33,948 nucleotides of DNA from Spongospora subterranea f. sp. subterranea. Taxonomy: Eukaryota > Endomyxa: Phytomyxea > Phytomyxea > Plasmodiophorida. Location of the stretch: assembly GCA_049724395.1 (NCBI GenBank), contig JAUGWO010000296.1:1-33948 (forward strand), read 5' to 3'. The notes below the pieces were generated by a model. It was given only the letters and a program-made list of their open reading frames with translations, was not told where the DNA came from and did not search any database. A program made the translations under genes and the position numbers. Position 1 is the first letter of the stretch. The number at the start of each line of letters is the position of its first letter. This document shows, one piece after another, positions 1 to 10,417 of the stretch.

Positions 1-1720
1 AGACGTCTCATATCGTTTCGAGGAGATCGGTGCCGAGGAGGTGTGACGACTGCCATAAATAACGGCTATGCTGGGCGTGACCAAAACTCGCGATATCATG
101 CGGTTGAAGAATCCAGATCGGGATTACGACGGTAAACTTCTTGCACGATTACTGAAAAAAGGGCACGATGCACGCTTTGGAGAAGATGGAGATTGCATGG
201 CTTTATTCATGGAAAAGGGAGAGCAGATTCGTCAATCAGGCGGTGTATTTCAGTTCTTTCTCGGATCCGATTCACGCATTACGGACGTATTCGTCATGAA
301 ACCTTCCATGAAATCGTATGCTGAACGGTTTGGCGACTTGGTCATTATCGATGGCACCCACGGCGTCGATAAGTACGACCTCATTGGAATGTTCAACAAG
401 CTGGTTGATTCCCTGGGAAAATCTATCATGCACAGTTATTCATAGTATCGTTCTGAGCAGTCCGATCATATAATTCAAGGGATGCGTTATCTTGGACTCT
501 GCACCAACGATGGGGTTGTTTTAATGACCGACGACGGTCCGGTTTATCATCTGGTCGCGGATGCGCTTCATGTCACCCACTTGCTGTGCACCAAGCACTA
601 CCACAATCTCATCTTCTCGAGCAAGGCCGGACTTGGCACTCTTTCTGCAGCGTTCGAAGCCGATATGTTTAGTGCCATATACAAGAATTTTCAATCGCCC
701 GAGAACTTATCTGCTCATTTGCATTTATGCAAACAGCAATACGCTCATGTTGCTGCTGCAAAGAAGTTCATGACAGCCTTAGACTCGGACCAGAGACTGG
801 TTTGTCGTACTCATACGATCTGATTCTTCACGGCGGCCTGTAAGTCACGCAGCGTGGCGAGGCACGAATTCTCGTCAGAAAGGGAGTGGCAGCAAGAAAG
901 CCGAGCTTCGAAAATACAGCTTATTCCAGCTTTTAGAATGGTATTGGAATCAAGTAGAGCTGCAGGAGGAGCCATCGTTACAGCTGATTATTAAGCTCAT
1001 TGAAAAGAATCGGCTCTGGAGCGAGTTTGTGCATAACATATGGCAACCGCAAGTCATGCAGGTATGTTCCATGTTCACATTGACGCCACCTTTTTTTTTT
1101 AAATTATGGGGTCAGAATTCCGCTACTGCAGCACTCCAATTGATGAACAAGAAGGTGTATGGGACGTTGTTTCCACTGTATCTTCTGCCGACAATGTGGC
1201 CACCACTCACCGTGTCCTAATGAAGACGATGGACTTCGTCCCGTCATGTTCGTGTCCTGACTTTGCGTGTTGTCGAATCCCATGTCGACACATTGCTGCC
1301 GTATGCTCTGCGATGAACGTCGATCCCATGGATGTCACGTATCTAACTCCCCGATGGCGTCTTGATCCGTTATGGCAAATTGCATACTGCCGCGTCAACC
1401 CGAACATATCGCCTCTGACTAACGCCATCTTCAATGTAGGAACGTCGGCAGTTGTGCCGTCTGTCTACGATGACGCATATGCCCAAATCACAGTGCCCGA
1501 GTTGAACTTCCGTTATTACCAATTAATGCAAACCGCCAAGGAAGTCGTTCAAGTCGGGCAAACCAGTGTCGCTGCATTATTGTCTTCATGGCTGCGAATG
1601 CATTGTTACACAATGAATAAAAACATTTTACAAATCAAACATTTGATTTCTCTGTGCAAATCGTTTTTCTTAATGCGGAAGGTGCAGTGTCAGGGCCAAT
1701 TATTTACATTTATTGTGTAA
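1..1720 (+). mobile_element. MULE DNA transposon, old copy, 5' cut by window
   Basis: Transposase-derived reading frames of a Mutator-like element, related to the copy at 2026-5355. Visible parts in order: a segment with the first catalytic Asp in IIDGTHGVDKYDL (about 345-385), a segment with LMTDDGP near 523-540 (second Asp region), and a SWIM zinc finger with CSCPDF and PCRHIAAV near 1250-1300. The C-terminal tail around 1460-1600 matches the tail of the other copy at protein level (YAQITVPELNFRYYQL against YQSIMVPTKRDLRYTKL). The frames are shifted against one another near 450-480 and 820-900. A GTATGT donor at about 1060 may mark a real intron. The left end lies outside the window and I found no terminal repeat on the right, so this is probably a dead relic. 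Confidence 0.75.
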
Positions 1721-1862
1721 CTGCATCGCATTTGCCGCCATGAAGTCAATGATATTCCCGTCTGAGCTGCGATACCTCCGCCAGAACGCGCTGTATCAAT
1801 GGACTAATATTGTTCTTTTACATAGTGGAACAACTGTGCGCAACCTTGATACAGTGCACCCT

Positions 1863-1938
1863 ACTGGCGGACAGAATCCTTTCCATCCGCCAGTCTCGTC
1901 ACATAGGGGACTGGCGGACAGAATCCAGTCTGTCCGCC
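1863..1938. repeat. paired hairpins with a 17-bp direct repeat
   Basis: A 17-bp word (ACTGGCGGACAGAATCC) occurs at 1863-1879 and again at 1910-1926. Each copy also takes part in a perfect 9-bp inverted repeat, 1863-1871 with 1886-1894 and 1913-1921 with 1930-1938. This gives two adjacent stem-loops built from the same sequence. Function unknown; it lies between two MULE copies and could be a degraded element terminus. Confidence 0.6.
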
Positions 1939-2016
1939 GGAAAGATTTCCCGCATACAAGGGCGACTGCGCTGGTCGCAAGACTGTGATGTACGTGGGGC
2001 GGATTCAATTTTGAAC

Positions 2017-2025
2017 CTTTTTGAA
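2017..2025. repeat. 9-bp target-site duplication (left member)
   Basis: CTTTTTGAA on the left and CTTTTCGAC at 5356-5364 on the right, 7 of 9 identical. Nine bases is the usual Mutator duplication length. The related unfilled sequence near 6510-6560 also contains CTTTTTGAA on its reverse strand. Confidence 0.75.
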
Positions 2026-2117
2026 CGGAAGTGTCTTTTGTCCACGCGTGGATAGTCCACGCGTGGACAGTCCACCCAAAAATAAGTGCCCCAGTGGACT
2101 AACTTAGTTATATACAC
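2026..2117 (+). repeat. left terminal inverted repeat of MULE
   Basis: Ninety-two bases, 91 identical to the reverse complement of 5264-5355. It holds two perfect 12-bp palindromes TCCACGCGTGGA at 2041-2052 and 2056-2067, and a half site TCCACCC at 2071, all phased at 15 bp. These are the likely transposase-binding sites. Confidence 0.9.
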
Positions 2118-2296
2118 TCTTCATTAGTTACACGCGGCGCGGCACAGTAGTACAGTAGACTCGATGGAGTGCCCTCCTTTAAATCAATATTTAGACGACC
2201 CCTTGCGTTGTTAACAATTTTCCACAAACGAGCTCCACATGTCAATCGAATCCGAAGTGTTGGCGGTGAACAGCCATTTCTTATCGCCTGATATAA

Positions 2297-4925
2297 TTGT
2301 TCAACATGCACGCGAGTTCGCTCTTGCTAACGGGTTTGTGTTTGATTGTAATTCGCACCCTGTTTCGCTGCTTAGCCTCCTTCATTTCTAGGTTCGTCGT
2401 CGCATGTAATTCGCATCCATTTTCGGTGCTTAATCCCCATCCAATACAAGGAGCTGGATCCAAAATTTGGCAGCGCGCCAAAATCTATTGCAACTATAGG
2501 GATCAAGGATCACCGAAAGAGAAACGACTAAAATCCACTTGCAGTTGGTATGTCAATCTGACATTCGATCGAAAGGCAGGGGACTATGTCATCAATCACA
2601 GATGCATGGATCACAACCACATCATCAATAATGCGTTGATCACGCCAGTCGGAGGCTTACATCAAATTAATCTTTTATCGAACTTGAAAATGGAAGAGCG
2701 TGAGATGATTCACCTGCTATCGCGATACAATTTGCCACTAAGCAAGGTTTCAAAATATATATCCTCGCCAATACCCTTGGCGCCGCTGAATGCGGTGTTT
2801 TTTAGATTCGAGAAACGCTGGAGGGTTCGAACCCTGGCCGGACATATCAACGTCATTTTCGTAGCGGGAAGGAATTGCACTTTGGCAACGACCCGCACTG
2901 CATGACAAGGTTCATGGAGGCAGGATACGCTGTCCGAGAAAATGGTGGCTTGTTTTGCTACTCTATGGACATGTCGCAACGCCTCTCGACAATATCACTG
3001 CAGGTGCGAACGCTTCACCATGGGTTTGCTTCATCTCATGTATATTTTCCTAGACTGCCCAGATGTCGCTTTATGCCAAGGCGTATGCGGACTTTACCAT
3101 AGTCGACGGAACCCATAACACGACAACTTACGATCTGAAATTGATGCCTTTTACCAATGTGGACTGTCTAGGTAAAGTATTTCAAAAAATTGATTCCATT
3201 TACCAATGTGGACTATCTAGGTAAAAATGTTGTCTCTGGGGTTTTGTTAGACGAGTCCGAGAATTCATTGACAATATCGGAAGCTTTAATTCATTGACAA
3301 TATCGGAAGGCTCAATTTCATCTTGAGAAACCCTATGCCACCCTGATGACAGATGGAGGGTCAGCGTACCCGGCAGTTGCACACAATGCTCAGATGACTC
3401 ACATTCTATGTGTTGAAACTGATGACTGACGCGCTGCAACTGGCTACATGCCGAGCTGTAATCGTTAAGGGCGATGCGTTTCCTCCCTGACTCTGAGACC
3501 CATCCCCGGTCATCTCTTGTGCTGTTACACTATCTAATCAGCCTGCTGACATATGACAGAAACTTGGAATCACGGAGGCAGCCTCTCCGACCGGCCGAAC
3601 GAAGCGATGCGCAAACTCCCCATCACTATGTTCGTATCATTTTCAAAAAGATGTGTTCGCATCTTGCGGTGGCATGGGTCCTGTTGCGGATTGTTTCAAA
3701 CAGGATACAATGGCTCTTATTTACACAGCGTTTGAATTAGCAGATTTTGAAAAGCATGTTAATATGTGCTTGAATAAGTTTGCGGTGCATTCAGCTGCAG
3801 TCGAATGTATCAATAAGATTGTCAAATTCAAGGAAAAAGTTTGCAGGACATTCACTGGTAATTATGAGTTACTTTGAGTGAACAAATTTGCTAACCTTTT
3901 GTAGGTCGCATTTTTACCTGTAATCACGTGGCAACCCAGCGTGGAGAGAGTGTTAATTCGTCTATTAAAGAGAAAGGAGTCAAGAAGAAAGAACTTCGCG
4001 GGTTTAACCTGTTGCAACTGTGGGAGCACCTTTTGAATCAGTTCAACAGAATGGAGGCGAGTTCGTTAGATGTATTATGTGATCTTATCAGAAACTCAAG
4101 AAAGTGGAGTAAGTACGTTGAACACATGTGGCAAGACAGTTACCAAGAAGCTGCACAACTTCCATTTGTGGGTTTGATGCCCGACACGAATGATCTATGG
4201 TATGCGTCATCGTCAGCTGATCAAAGTCTTTGTCACGTCATCGATCTGTCCCTCGATGGGCCTGCACAGATTCCCACATGCTCGTGTCAAGATTTCTCGT
4301 CGAGTTTGATTCCCTGCGCTGGAATATGTGCTGCGCTTTGCCGTTTGCCAGGAAGGCAGCTCTTTCATGTGTCCAATTTGCATCTCCTCGCTGAAGAATT
4401 AGCTCTCACCCTCTGTTTGACAAAGCTCTGGCAAAATTGAATCTAAGATCGGTTGCCACTCTCGAATCCCCTGATCTCCATCAAACTGGAATTCCGTGTA
4501 GTGCACAGCATCACCTCAATATGACAGCATACCAGAGCATAATGGTACCAACGAAGCGGGATCTTCGGTACACGAAGCTCAACAATCTCTTCAAAACCAT
4601 CGAGCCAATCGCAATTAGCAATGATCACTTCTACAAATTGTTGACGTTGAATCTGCTGGCGTTCAAGCAAAGTCTTCATGGGGAAGGGAGCAGTGAATTT
4701 ATCCTGCCAGAACCTGAAGCGGACAACACAGACAAGCCTTTGCAAGTCCCAGTTCTGCCACCAAGAAAAAGAGGGGGTGGCGACGATGTAAACAGGTCAT
4801 TGTTGTCGTCTCGCAAGAGGTTGTGTTCAGCGTGCATCAAGGCCGGTTTGATGCCGACCGATAATCACAGAGCTAGGAGTTCCAAGTGTCCGTCTTTAAA
4901 CGCTCAGATATCGACGGTCGAATAA
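2297..4925 (+). CDS. MULE transposase, multi-exon, probably degenerate
   Basis: Mutator-family DDE transposase inside the 2026-5355 element. N-terminal part (about 2480-2630) has a Cys/His DNA-binding pattern (CNYRDQG, STCSWYVNL, HRCMDHNH), resembling FLYWCH/WRKY-like transposase fingers. Catalytic segments: YADFTIVDGTHNTTTYDL near 3085-3135, LMTDGGSAYP near 3340-3375, and ATQRGESVNSS near 3930-3960 with the probable catalytic Glu. A SWIM finger (CSCQDF, near 4280) and a C-terminal Cys-Cys-His-Cys knuckle (CSACIKAGL, near 4828) follow. Plausible introns are 3004-3062 (59 nt) and 3858-3904 (47 nt, phase 1, restoring the frame into CNHVATQRGESV). The SWIM finger has AGI where PCRHI is usual, and local tandem duplications near 3150-3310 disturb the frame, so activity is doubtful. 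The exact start is uncertain. Confidence 0.75.
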
Positions 4926-5263
4926 ATTTTTTTTTGTATAATCCATCTGTTATCAACGCACACTCTTGTTGCTTCTGAAACCGCCAGTAGATTCAAAGTC
5001 AACAACCTATAAAATGGTCATTGCGATCAGTTCAATTGTTTTGAAAAGGTCATTGATCTTCGTGTAGCTCTTTCGTTTGGTTGGTGCATTATGCTCTCGT
5101 ATGAATTGTTTTTCAAAGCGACGAAAGTATGACGATGCAATTGACAAGTTCGATACATTTAGTAAGACTTTAACGCCATTGCCATCGTATTTTTGTAGCT
5201 GAGTGGGCCAGAATCTGATACAGTATTGACTTCGCTGAAGAACCTATTACCTTTGTTGGGTCT

Positions 5264-5355
5264 GTGTATATAACTAAGTTAGTCCACTGGGGCACTTATT
5301 TTTGGGTGGACTGTCCACGCGTGGATTATCCACGCGTGGACAAAAGACACTTCCG
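5264..5355 (-). repeat. right terminal inverted repeat of MULE
   Basis: Mirror of the left repeat, with palindromes at 5314-5325 and 5329-5340. The single difference is TAATCC in place of TAGTCC between the palindromes when both are read outward to inward. The outer end starts CGGAAGTGTC. Confidence 0.9.
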
Positions 5356-5627
5356 CTTTTCGACCCGCACTGGCACACAGTCATCCATGGATACACCTGG
5401 TGTTGTAGCGGGGGGTTTCCATTTCTTGCTGGATGTTATCAATATCTCTATCTACTGATTAAATATGTTATACGATCAGTCATGAACATGCCATATTGGA
5501 CGTTCTGAATATTACATCTATCGATTGATCGCTGTGTATCAGACCGCGAAGGGCAATCACAAACTATTTTTTTTCAAAATACATCAAGTACTTTCCACAT
5601 TCATTATTCAATCATTTGATTTATTAA

Positions 5628-6439
5628 TCAAAAACAAAAGATAGATGGATCATTGAGAACCGCCAACACGTCATGTGCATGACTAATCGTTAAAAGACGT
5701 AGCCACGAGAAATATCCCACGCCTGGAATATGATACCCGATGAGATCCAGTTGTTGGTCATCCTCTTCAACGAGGTTGCTTTCCAGCTTCTTAATCATTT
5801 CAATATTACGTGATGAGGACCGATGAAGACTTCATCATGATACTTTCTTCGAGGTTTTTTAGAAATTCGTAGGGGTCGCCCTTCAATGCATACGACCTCT
5901 TGTTGGACTAAGCAATTCACCGCATTGAGGATGTGAAAGGGCACAAAGTGAAAACAAATAGGCGGAGCAGTAGGCCAATCATTATACCGTTCTTGAGTCA
6001 GTTGAATGACTTCTGTCAAATCACCATGTCACCTATCAAAATCTTTTATCAAAACAGGCTCGCATTTACCTTCGTCATCATCTGCTTCAAGATAATAATT
6101 TCCTCAAACACAGGGATATCTTACCGGTTTCATCTCGTTCAACTTATTCCATTCGATTAGATCAATGATCCCGTATTCCCCATCGCCGATGTCAATCGCT
6201 GCAAAATGTCAATGACTCAAGCGTTGAACCGGCTGAACTGTAACGCCGGCAGCAGATGTTTCTGCAGTGCCCCGACAAGAAGTCGGTCGTAATTTGCTCG
6301 CTCTATAATGTAAACAGCGATAATGAACGCTTCCACCTTTACGTGAACGATGGAAAATTAAATTTCTCGAGTTGAAAATAATGCCGTTGCTGTTCGGTGC
6401 TGGATTCTTTTTTGGTACAGAATGTAGCAAGTATAGCAT
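5628..6439 (-). CDS. FLYWCH-type zinc finger protein, multi-exon
   Basis: Minus-strand gene of unknown role, starting at the ATG at 6437-6439. The first exon carries a FLYWCH-like finger: GIIFNSRNLIF, then HYRCLHYRASKLRPTSC, then a terminal His pair. FLYWCH fingers bind DNA or protein and end in a C-C-H-x-H ligand set. Here the residue between the two histidines is an in-frame TGA (6209-6211). The frame continues beyond it as FAAIDIGDGEYGIIDLIEWN up to a strong GTAAGA donor at 6124. Downstream coding (about 6012-5831) runs EVIQLTQERYNDW to RRKYHDE. A 41-nt intron (5790-5830) joins it to a last exon, KLESNLVEEDDQQLDLIGYH, ending at TGA 5628-5630 with AATAAA on the minus strand at 5620-5625. 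The middle exon borders are not resolved. It could be a live gene with a missed intron or a pseudogene. Confidence 0.5.
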
Positions 6440-6489
6440 CCCCCGGAGACTCCCCGGAGTTTCTCTGACTGATGAGGTGGATAGAAGCT

Positions 6490-6562
6490 GATGTATCCAT
6501 GGATGACTGTGTGTCAGTGCGGATTCAAAAAGGTTCAGGGTTCAAAAAGGTTCAAAATTGAG
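6490..6562 (-). repeat. unfilled relative of the MULE target sequence
   Basis: Read on the minus strand this matches the left flank (about 2002-2025) and the right flank (5356-5394) of the MULE as one continuous stretch, with CTTTTTGAA at the insertion point. It contains CTTTTTGAA twice, separated by 8 bases, an arrangement like an excision footprint. The similarity stops shortly outside these limits. Confidence 0.65.
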
Positions 6563-6902
6563 TCTATCCAGATCAAGGACGAATGGACGCGTCTTTGGGA
6601 GGCCGAGAAGATGCGCATGATCCAGAACAGCGAGTGGTCCGACACCGTGCGGACGAATGGACTATTGTCGGGAAAGCTCAAGAACCCAGGCAAATCTGGA
6701 GCTCGCTGCTAAGGCAGTCCGTGCAATGAACGGGATGCGGGATTGTATCGGCTTGACCTACGCTCGCAAGGCGATGATCCGATGTGGCATGTCGCTAAAC
6801 GTCAATGGTGAATGGCATGAATCGCAATTGACACCAGAACTGCAAAATACTATTGGCAAATATTGTATCCACTTCAATGGCGTTCCTGTTCCCGCCCCCT
6901 GA
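6491..6902 (+). CDS. unknown conserved-looking two-exon protein
   Basis: Predicted 122-residue protein from exons 6491-6646 and 6690-6902. A 43-nt intron (GTGCGG to CCCAG, phase 0) turns two offset frames into one reading that passes from DEWTRLWEAEKMRMIQNSEW into ANLELAAKAVRAMNGMRDC and ends GVPVPAP. Without it the first frame stops at about 6710. An AATAAA lies 29 bases past the stop (6931-6936), supporting a real transcript. No family recognised; helical, charged, without signal peptide or membrane segment. It lies head to head with the FLYWCH gene, about 50 bases apart, so the two may share a promoter. The first 25 codons coincide with a repeated sequence also found around the MULE insertion, so the true start could be further downstream or in another exon. 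Confidence 0.5.
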
Positions 6903-6936
6903 GCTTTGAAGCTCGTGAAACGTTCGATCCAATAAA

Positions 6937-7344
6937 AACCGTGCTTCCATTTTGTCAATAATCCTCTGCAGTTCAGGTATCAATTACACACCATCTCCAA
7001 GATTCTTCTCCATTTATACTGCGTAGTTTCCTAAAGGCCTTGTCTGATGAATCCGCTTTAATTCTCCAAGCCCAGAATGTAGATTCAGAATTAGCGGTCC
7101 ATGACCGACTCGGAAATGGGAGTTTGACAAATAGTGAGGGTCCGGCTAATTACGGTCTTGGGTGTACCATGACAAGAACCTCAACGTCACAACACCCCTC
7201 CTGCACAATATCGCATCGCAGGGCGCTACATATAACGTCTCCTCAATTTGCGACATGAGGTGCAACGCTAATACGGGTGAGATAGAACTGTTGATCTGTT
7301 GGCAGTATTTTGAGCCATCAGATTTCACTTGAAAGTTTTTTATC
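6937..7344. other. intergenic, no gene seen
   Basis: No open frame here has recognisable similarity or splice structure. It separates the unknown gene ending at 6902 from the reversed MULE remnant. Confidence 0.4.
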
Positions 7345-8130
7345 TCAATTGCTCGGATGTTCCTCAGCTAGTGATATTCTTCCTCCAAGCACGCCCCAGG
7401 GAGCCACTTTTTGCCGAACTCCTGCACAGCTTGGCATGAAAGAGGGGAATGTGCTACCCTCGCGTGGCAAGGTGCTAGTACGTATGGTAGGCATGCGTGC
7501 CGTTGGCAGACGATGATTGCTGGTTGGAACAGCACCAGCTTTGCTGCAGGTCGAGCATTTGCCTTTCTGCCCGATCAACGCTGACCTGTATCAAAGTCCC
7601 TGCTCGCATACGAATTCATTTTTTTTGTCCAAGGTATCAAACGGGAATGTTGCTGAGAGGCGCAATGGGCAACTGGCGTGACATACCCCCGTGTGGATTA
7701 TTGCCTAACGAGACCAGATTCATCGTCAGGAGCTTGTAAATGTGCTGATTTGTGATGGGAGGCTCTATAGTTATCCAGTGATTGCTGTTGTATTGGTATA
7801 TTGAATAGCAGCAATCGCCGGGTACATATTCAATCCTCTGGTTTACGGTCATATCCAATGGATTGTGCTGCATTCGAACTGGTGCCGGCAATTAGAGCAT
7901 CGGTCAAAGCGGATGATCACTAAGTCTTCATCGTTGATAAAGCTACAGTACAGTAGTTACTACAAAGATCATAGGGGAGTTTCGACAAGAATACAGCACA
8001 TATGCCACCACATTGTACCATGTTGGACGTAGCCATCAAGCGGCCAAAGCCACGACACCGCTTGATTTTCGATAGCGGAACCTCATCAAAAAATAGCAGC
8101 TCTGACTATTTCATACATAAAAATGGCATG
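7345..8130 (-). pseudogene. MULE transposase 3' remnant
   Basis: Minus-strand remains of a third MULE transposase copy. From high to low coordinate: a decayed SWIM region (KRCRGFGRLMA then QCGGICAVFLSKLP, about 8060-7970), a tail segment LDMTVNQRIEYVP and HIYKLLTMNLVSLGNNPHGG (about 7870-7665), and the knuckle CSTCSKAGAVPTSNHR (about 7560-7505). These line up in order with the 2026-5355 element (HFYKLLTLNLLAFKQSLHGE and CSACIKAGLMPTDNHR). The SWIM Cys/His pattern is damaged and frames are broken between segments. No terminal repeats found. Confidence 0.75.
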
Positions 8131-8444
8131 AGTTTGTCAAAAAGGTCAAACACACGATGTTGGTTTGTTATTCAAGATTTAGATTGGATATTCCACGAAT
8201 ACAGATATAAGATATATTCTGGCAATCATCAATATTGCTAGGAACAACTGTAATGGCACAGTCCGTTTACAATTTGATAGCAGGGACGGGAAGGCCCGGT
8301 TATGATTGTGGACTAATCCCCATCTTTTTGTTCAATCACGACCTGATGACCACATCATAAACACAATCCGGAATGATTTACCGTTGTCTACGATCGAGCG
8401 TACACGTGTTGTATAAGGACCTGCCCAATCACAATTACTGGGTT
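8131..8444. other. intergenic, no gene seen
   Basis: Spacer between the MULE remnant and the membrane-protein gene; it should contain the promoter of the latter, but no clear TATA element was recognised. Confidence 0.3.
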
Positions 8445-8897
8445 ATGAGTGCAACATGTCGGCTGGTACTTTATGTGGGTTTACTGACCAATCTGGCGAT
8501 CGGCCAACCGATTGATACCTATGGCGCTAATGATATCAACTCCACCACGCTCAGCAATCACGTTCGCGAACAGATACTGATATTGGTCACCGTTATTCTC
8601 ATGGTCGTTGTCGTGATTCTGGTCGCCATCAACTTGCGTATTCAGCGGAAGTCGACGTCAACGAGTTTGGTCCCGGTCGTTCTTCCGTTGTCTTCAACGT
8701 CACCGCCCTCAAAACTACGATTCGCCCCAATCACGGTCCCGTTTCCACCATCGCCTAGAGGATCCATGAGCGAGGAAACGCCATACGAACAAAGCCGTCG
8801 TCTCTCACCTGACTTGTCCGACAATCCTGTTCACAGATTCCGCCTCAATTCGCTCGGTGATTCAATCGGTTCAGAACATGGTGACGATAATTCTTAG
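8445..8897 (+). CDS. small single-pass membrane protein, unknown function
   Basis: A 150-residue intronless frame. I prefer the ATG at 8445 over the upstream one at 8373 because it places a signal peptide at the very N terminus (MSATCRLVLYVGLLTNLAIG, probable cleavage before QPID). A short extracellular stretch with an N-glycosylation sequon (NST) follows, then a strongly hydrophobic membrane helix at about residues 47-67 (ILILVTVILMVVVVILVAIN), a basic stop-transfer (RIQRKS) and a Ser/Pro-rich cytoplasmic tail of about 80 residues ending in an acidic segment. AATAAA at 8967-8972 lies 70 bases after the stop. This is a type I topology. No family recognised; the tail with many SP and SxE sites looks phosphorylatable. 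Confidence 0.65.
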   Translation: MSATCRLVLYVGLLTNLAIGQPIDTYGANDINSTTLSNHVREQILILVTVILMVVVVILVAINLRIQRKSTSTSLVPVVLPLSSTSPPSKLRFAPITVPFPPSPRGSMSEETPYEQSRRLSPDLSDNPVHRFRLNSLGDSIGSEHGDDNS

Positions 8898-8972
8898 AAC
8901 GTCAATTCGAGATCTTCTTCGGTAGATATTAGTATTTAATAACCGATAAGTGAATATCAATGCTGCAATAAA

Positions 8973-10417
8973 CCGAGACCAGATCACCGAATTGTTATTC
9001 CCATTATGGTTTGTGTCACAATTCCCTCTATTCGCTCCAAAATATTGCGGCAATATGAGACCAATTGGGCAATAATTAGATAATTGCACATGGTGAATGT
9101 GAATTGCTTGTTTTAGCTCAGTCTAATTATGAATCACTAACACATATACCATACTAATCCGGCAACTAAATTCCATCCACCGTTGCCTTCCTGGCGAAGT
9201 GCTCAAACTCGAATTGCCCTCGGCATTAGGCTGCACAACGAGACTTTGATAAGTCGATGTCAGGGACAAAATTCCTGTTAGGTTTGTTATATTGGGGAGC
9301 TCGAATTATCGTGCATGATGGGTGGGCATAAGATGATTGATGATTGGGTCAGTGAAATCAAAACAAACTGGCATGGAAGCCTGAGTAAACCCCGAGGGTT
9401 CTGGGTTTCGAACTCTGCAGGATACGATTTGAGCTGTCCGAATTGAAAGTTGGTATTTCAAAAATCCTGGCGATGTGTTGAATATTGTGTCAAGTCATTC
9501 CGCACGTAAAATGGACCTCATCGCTCGCTCAACATTATTGGGACAAGGCCTGCCTTCTCTGATCAACAAATCCAGATATGTGGTGTGGAGGACCAAGCAC
9601 TAGGAAACACCTGAGATGGGGCAATATGTAGAATCGCAGGTATGGATTGTGCCAGATAATTGGTAAATCTATATTCAGCGAGCCAACAAATAGACTCTAT
9701 TGAGTCGTTAGTGATTCTAACCTGGTAATGTACATGAATAGGTGAACAACATCACACCAACTTGGCGTCTGACAACTGTTATGGCAAATGCTTAGTTTAT
9801 GCCATAATGACGCAAGTCTGTATCACATCGCCAAATGGAAATGGAGCCGCATATAAACCAGCGTATATTGCACATATGCTGTTAAATAATTCAAGGCAAT
9901 ACAAGGTAATTTGATGATATCGCAATTAGGTGATTCACGGAAGCGATTATGAGCAAATGATGACGATAATACTAAACATGGATCTGGAAGCTCAACAACG
10001 GGAGATCTAATCGGTTTAGCGTTCACATTGGCCAGGGGCTCACAGCATTGATCATCGATGCCAAGGAATATGATTTGGTCCGATAGGATTCAGTGATCTC
10101 ACTGATTTTTCTGTTGCTCTGAACGATGAACTTTCACCTCCAGAATTGACATTAGATCGATGATCCTACTGGCGCCCGCCAATTGAGTGATGATAAAACA
10201 CTGATGATGTCGATGAGACTTCATCAGTTTGGCTGTTTAGTTCTCAAATCAACGCAGTGTAAATCCGAGGGAATATTGCCCAGTTATTCCTAGCGGGGAC
10301 TGTTCTTACAGGGATGAACACCATTCGGAGGTTGACCTTTGATGTCGCCGCTCCGGTCGGCCTACTCAACATTTAAGCATCTCCGACGCCGATACAGCCG
10401 GCATAATTCATTCAGAA
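8973..10417. other. 1.4-kb intergenic stretch, no gene seen
   Basis: No long frame, transposase or RNA gene recognised on either strand. Short frames such as 9823-10026 (minus) lack codon or splice support. It should hold the promoter of the secreted-protein gene at its right end. Confidence 0.4.

Larger units (their letters stand above)
2026..5355 (+). mobile_element. MULE DNA transposon with intact ends (3.3 kb)
   Basis: Bounded by 92-bp terminal inverted repeats that differ at one base (2026-2117 and 5264-5355). The flanking 9-mers CTTTTTGAA (2017-2025) and CTTTTCGAC (5356-5364) match at 7 of 9 bases, as expected for a Mutator target-site duplication. A second genomic copy of the flank, reversed at about 6494-6560, carries the same sequence without the element, which confirms the boundaries. 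The interior encodes a MULE transposase interrupted by short introns. Near-identical ends suggest a recent insertion, though the coding part carries small tandem duplications. Confidence 0.9.

Noticed and set aside
2765-2840. tRNA-like T-arm (GGGTTCGAACCC) in the MULE
   Set aside because: The T-loop palindrome is perfect, but there is no A box, no D arm and no matching acceptor stem in the 75 bases before it.
5933-6160. Plus-strand frame in the FLYWCH locus
   Set aside because: AT-driven hydrophobic reading without motif, whereas the minus strand has a finger, splice signals and a poly(A) signal.
9385-9430. Second tRNA-like box (GGGTTTCGAACTC)
   Set aside because: No cloverleaf can be drawn and no A box lies at the right distance.
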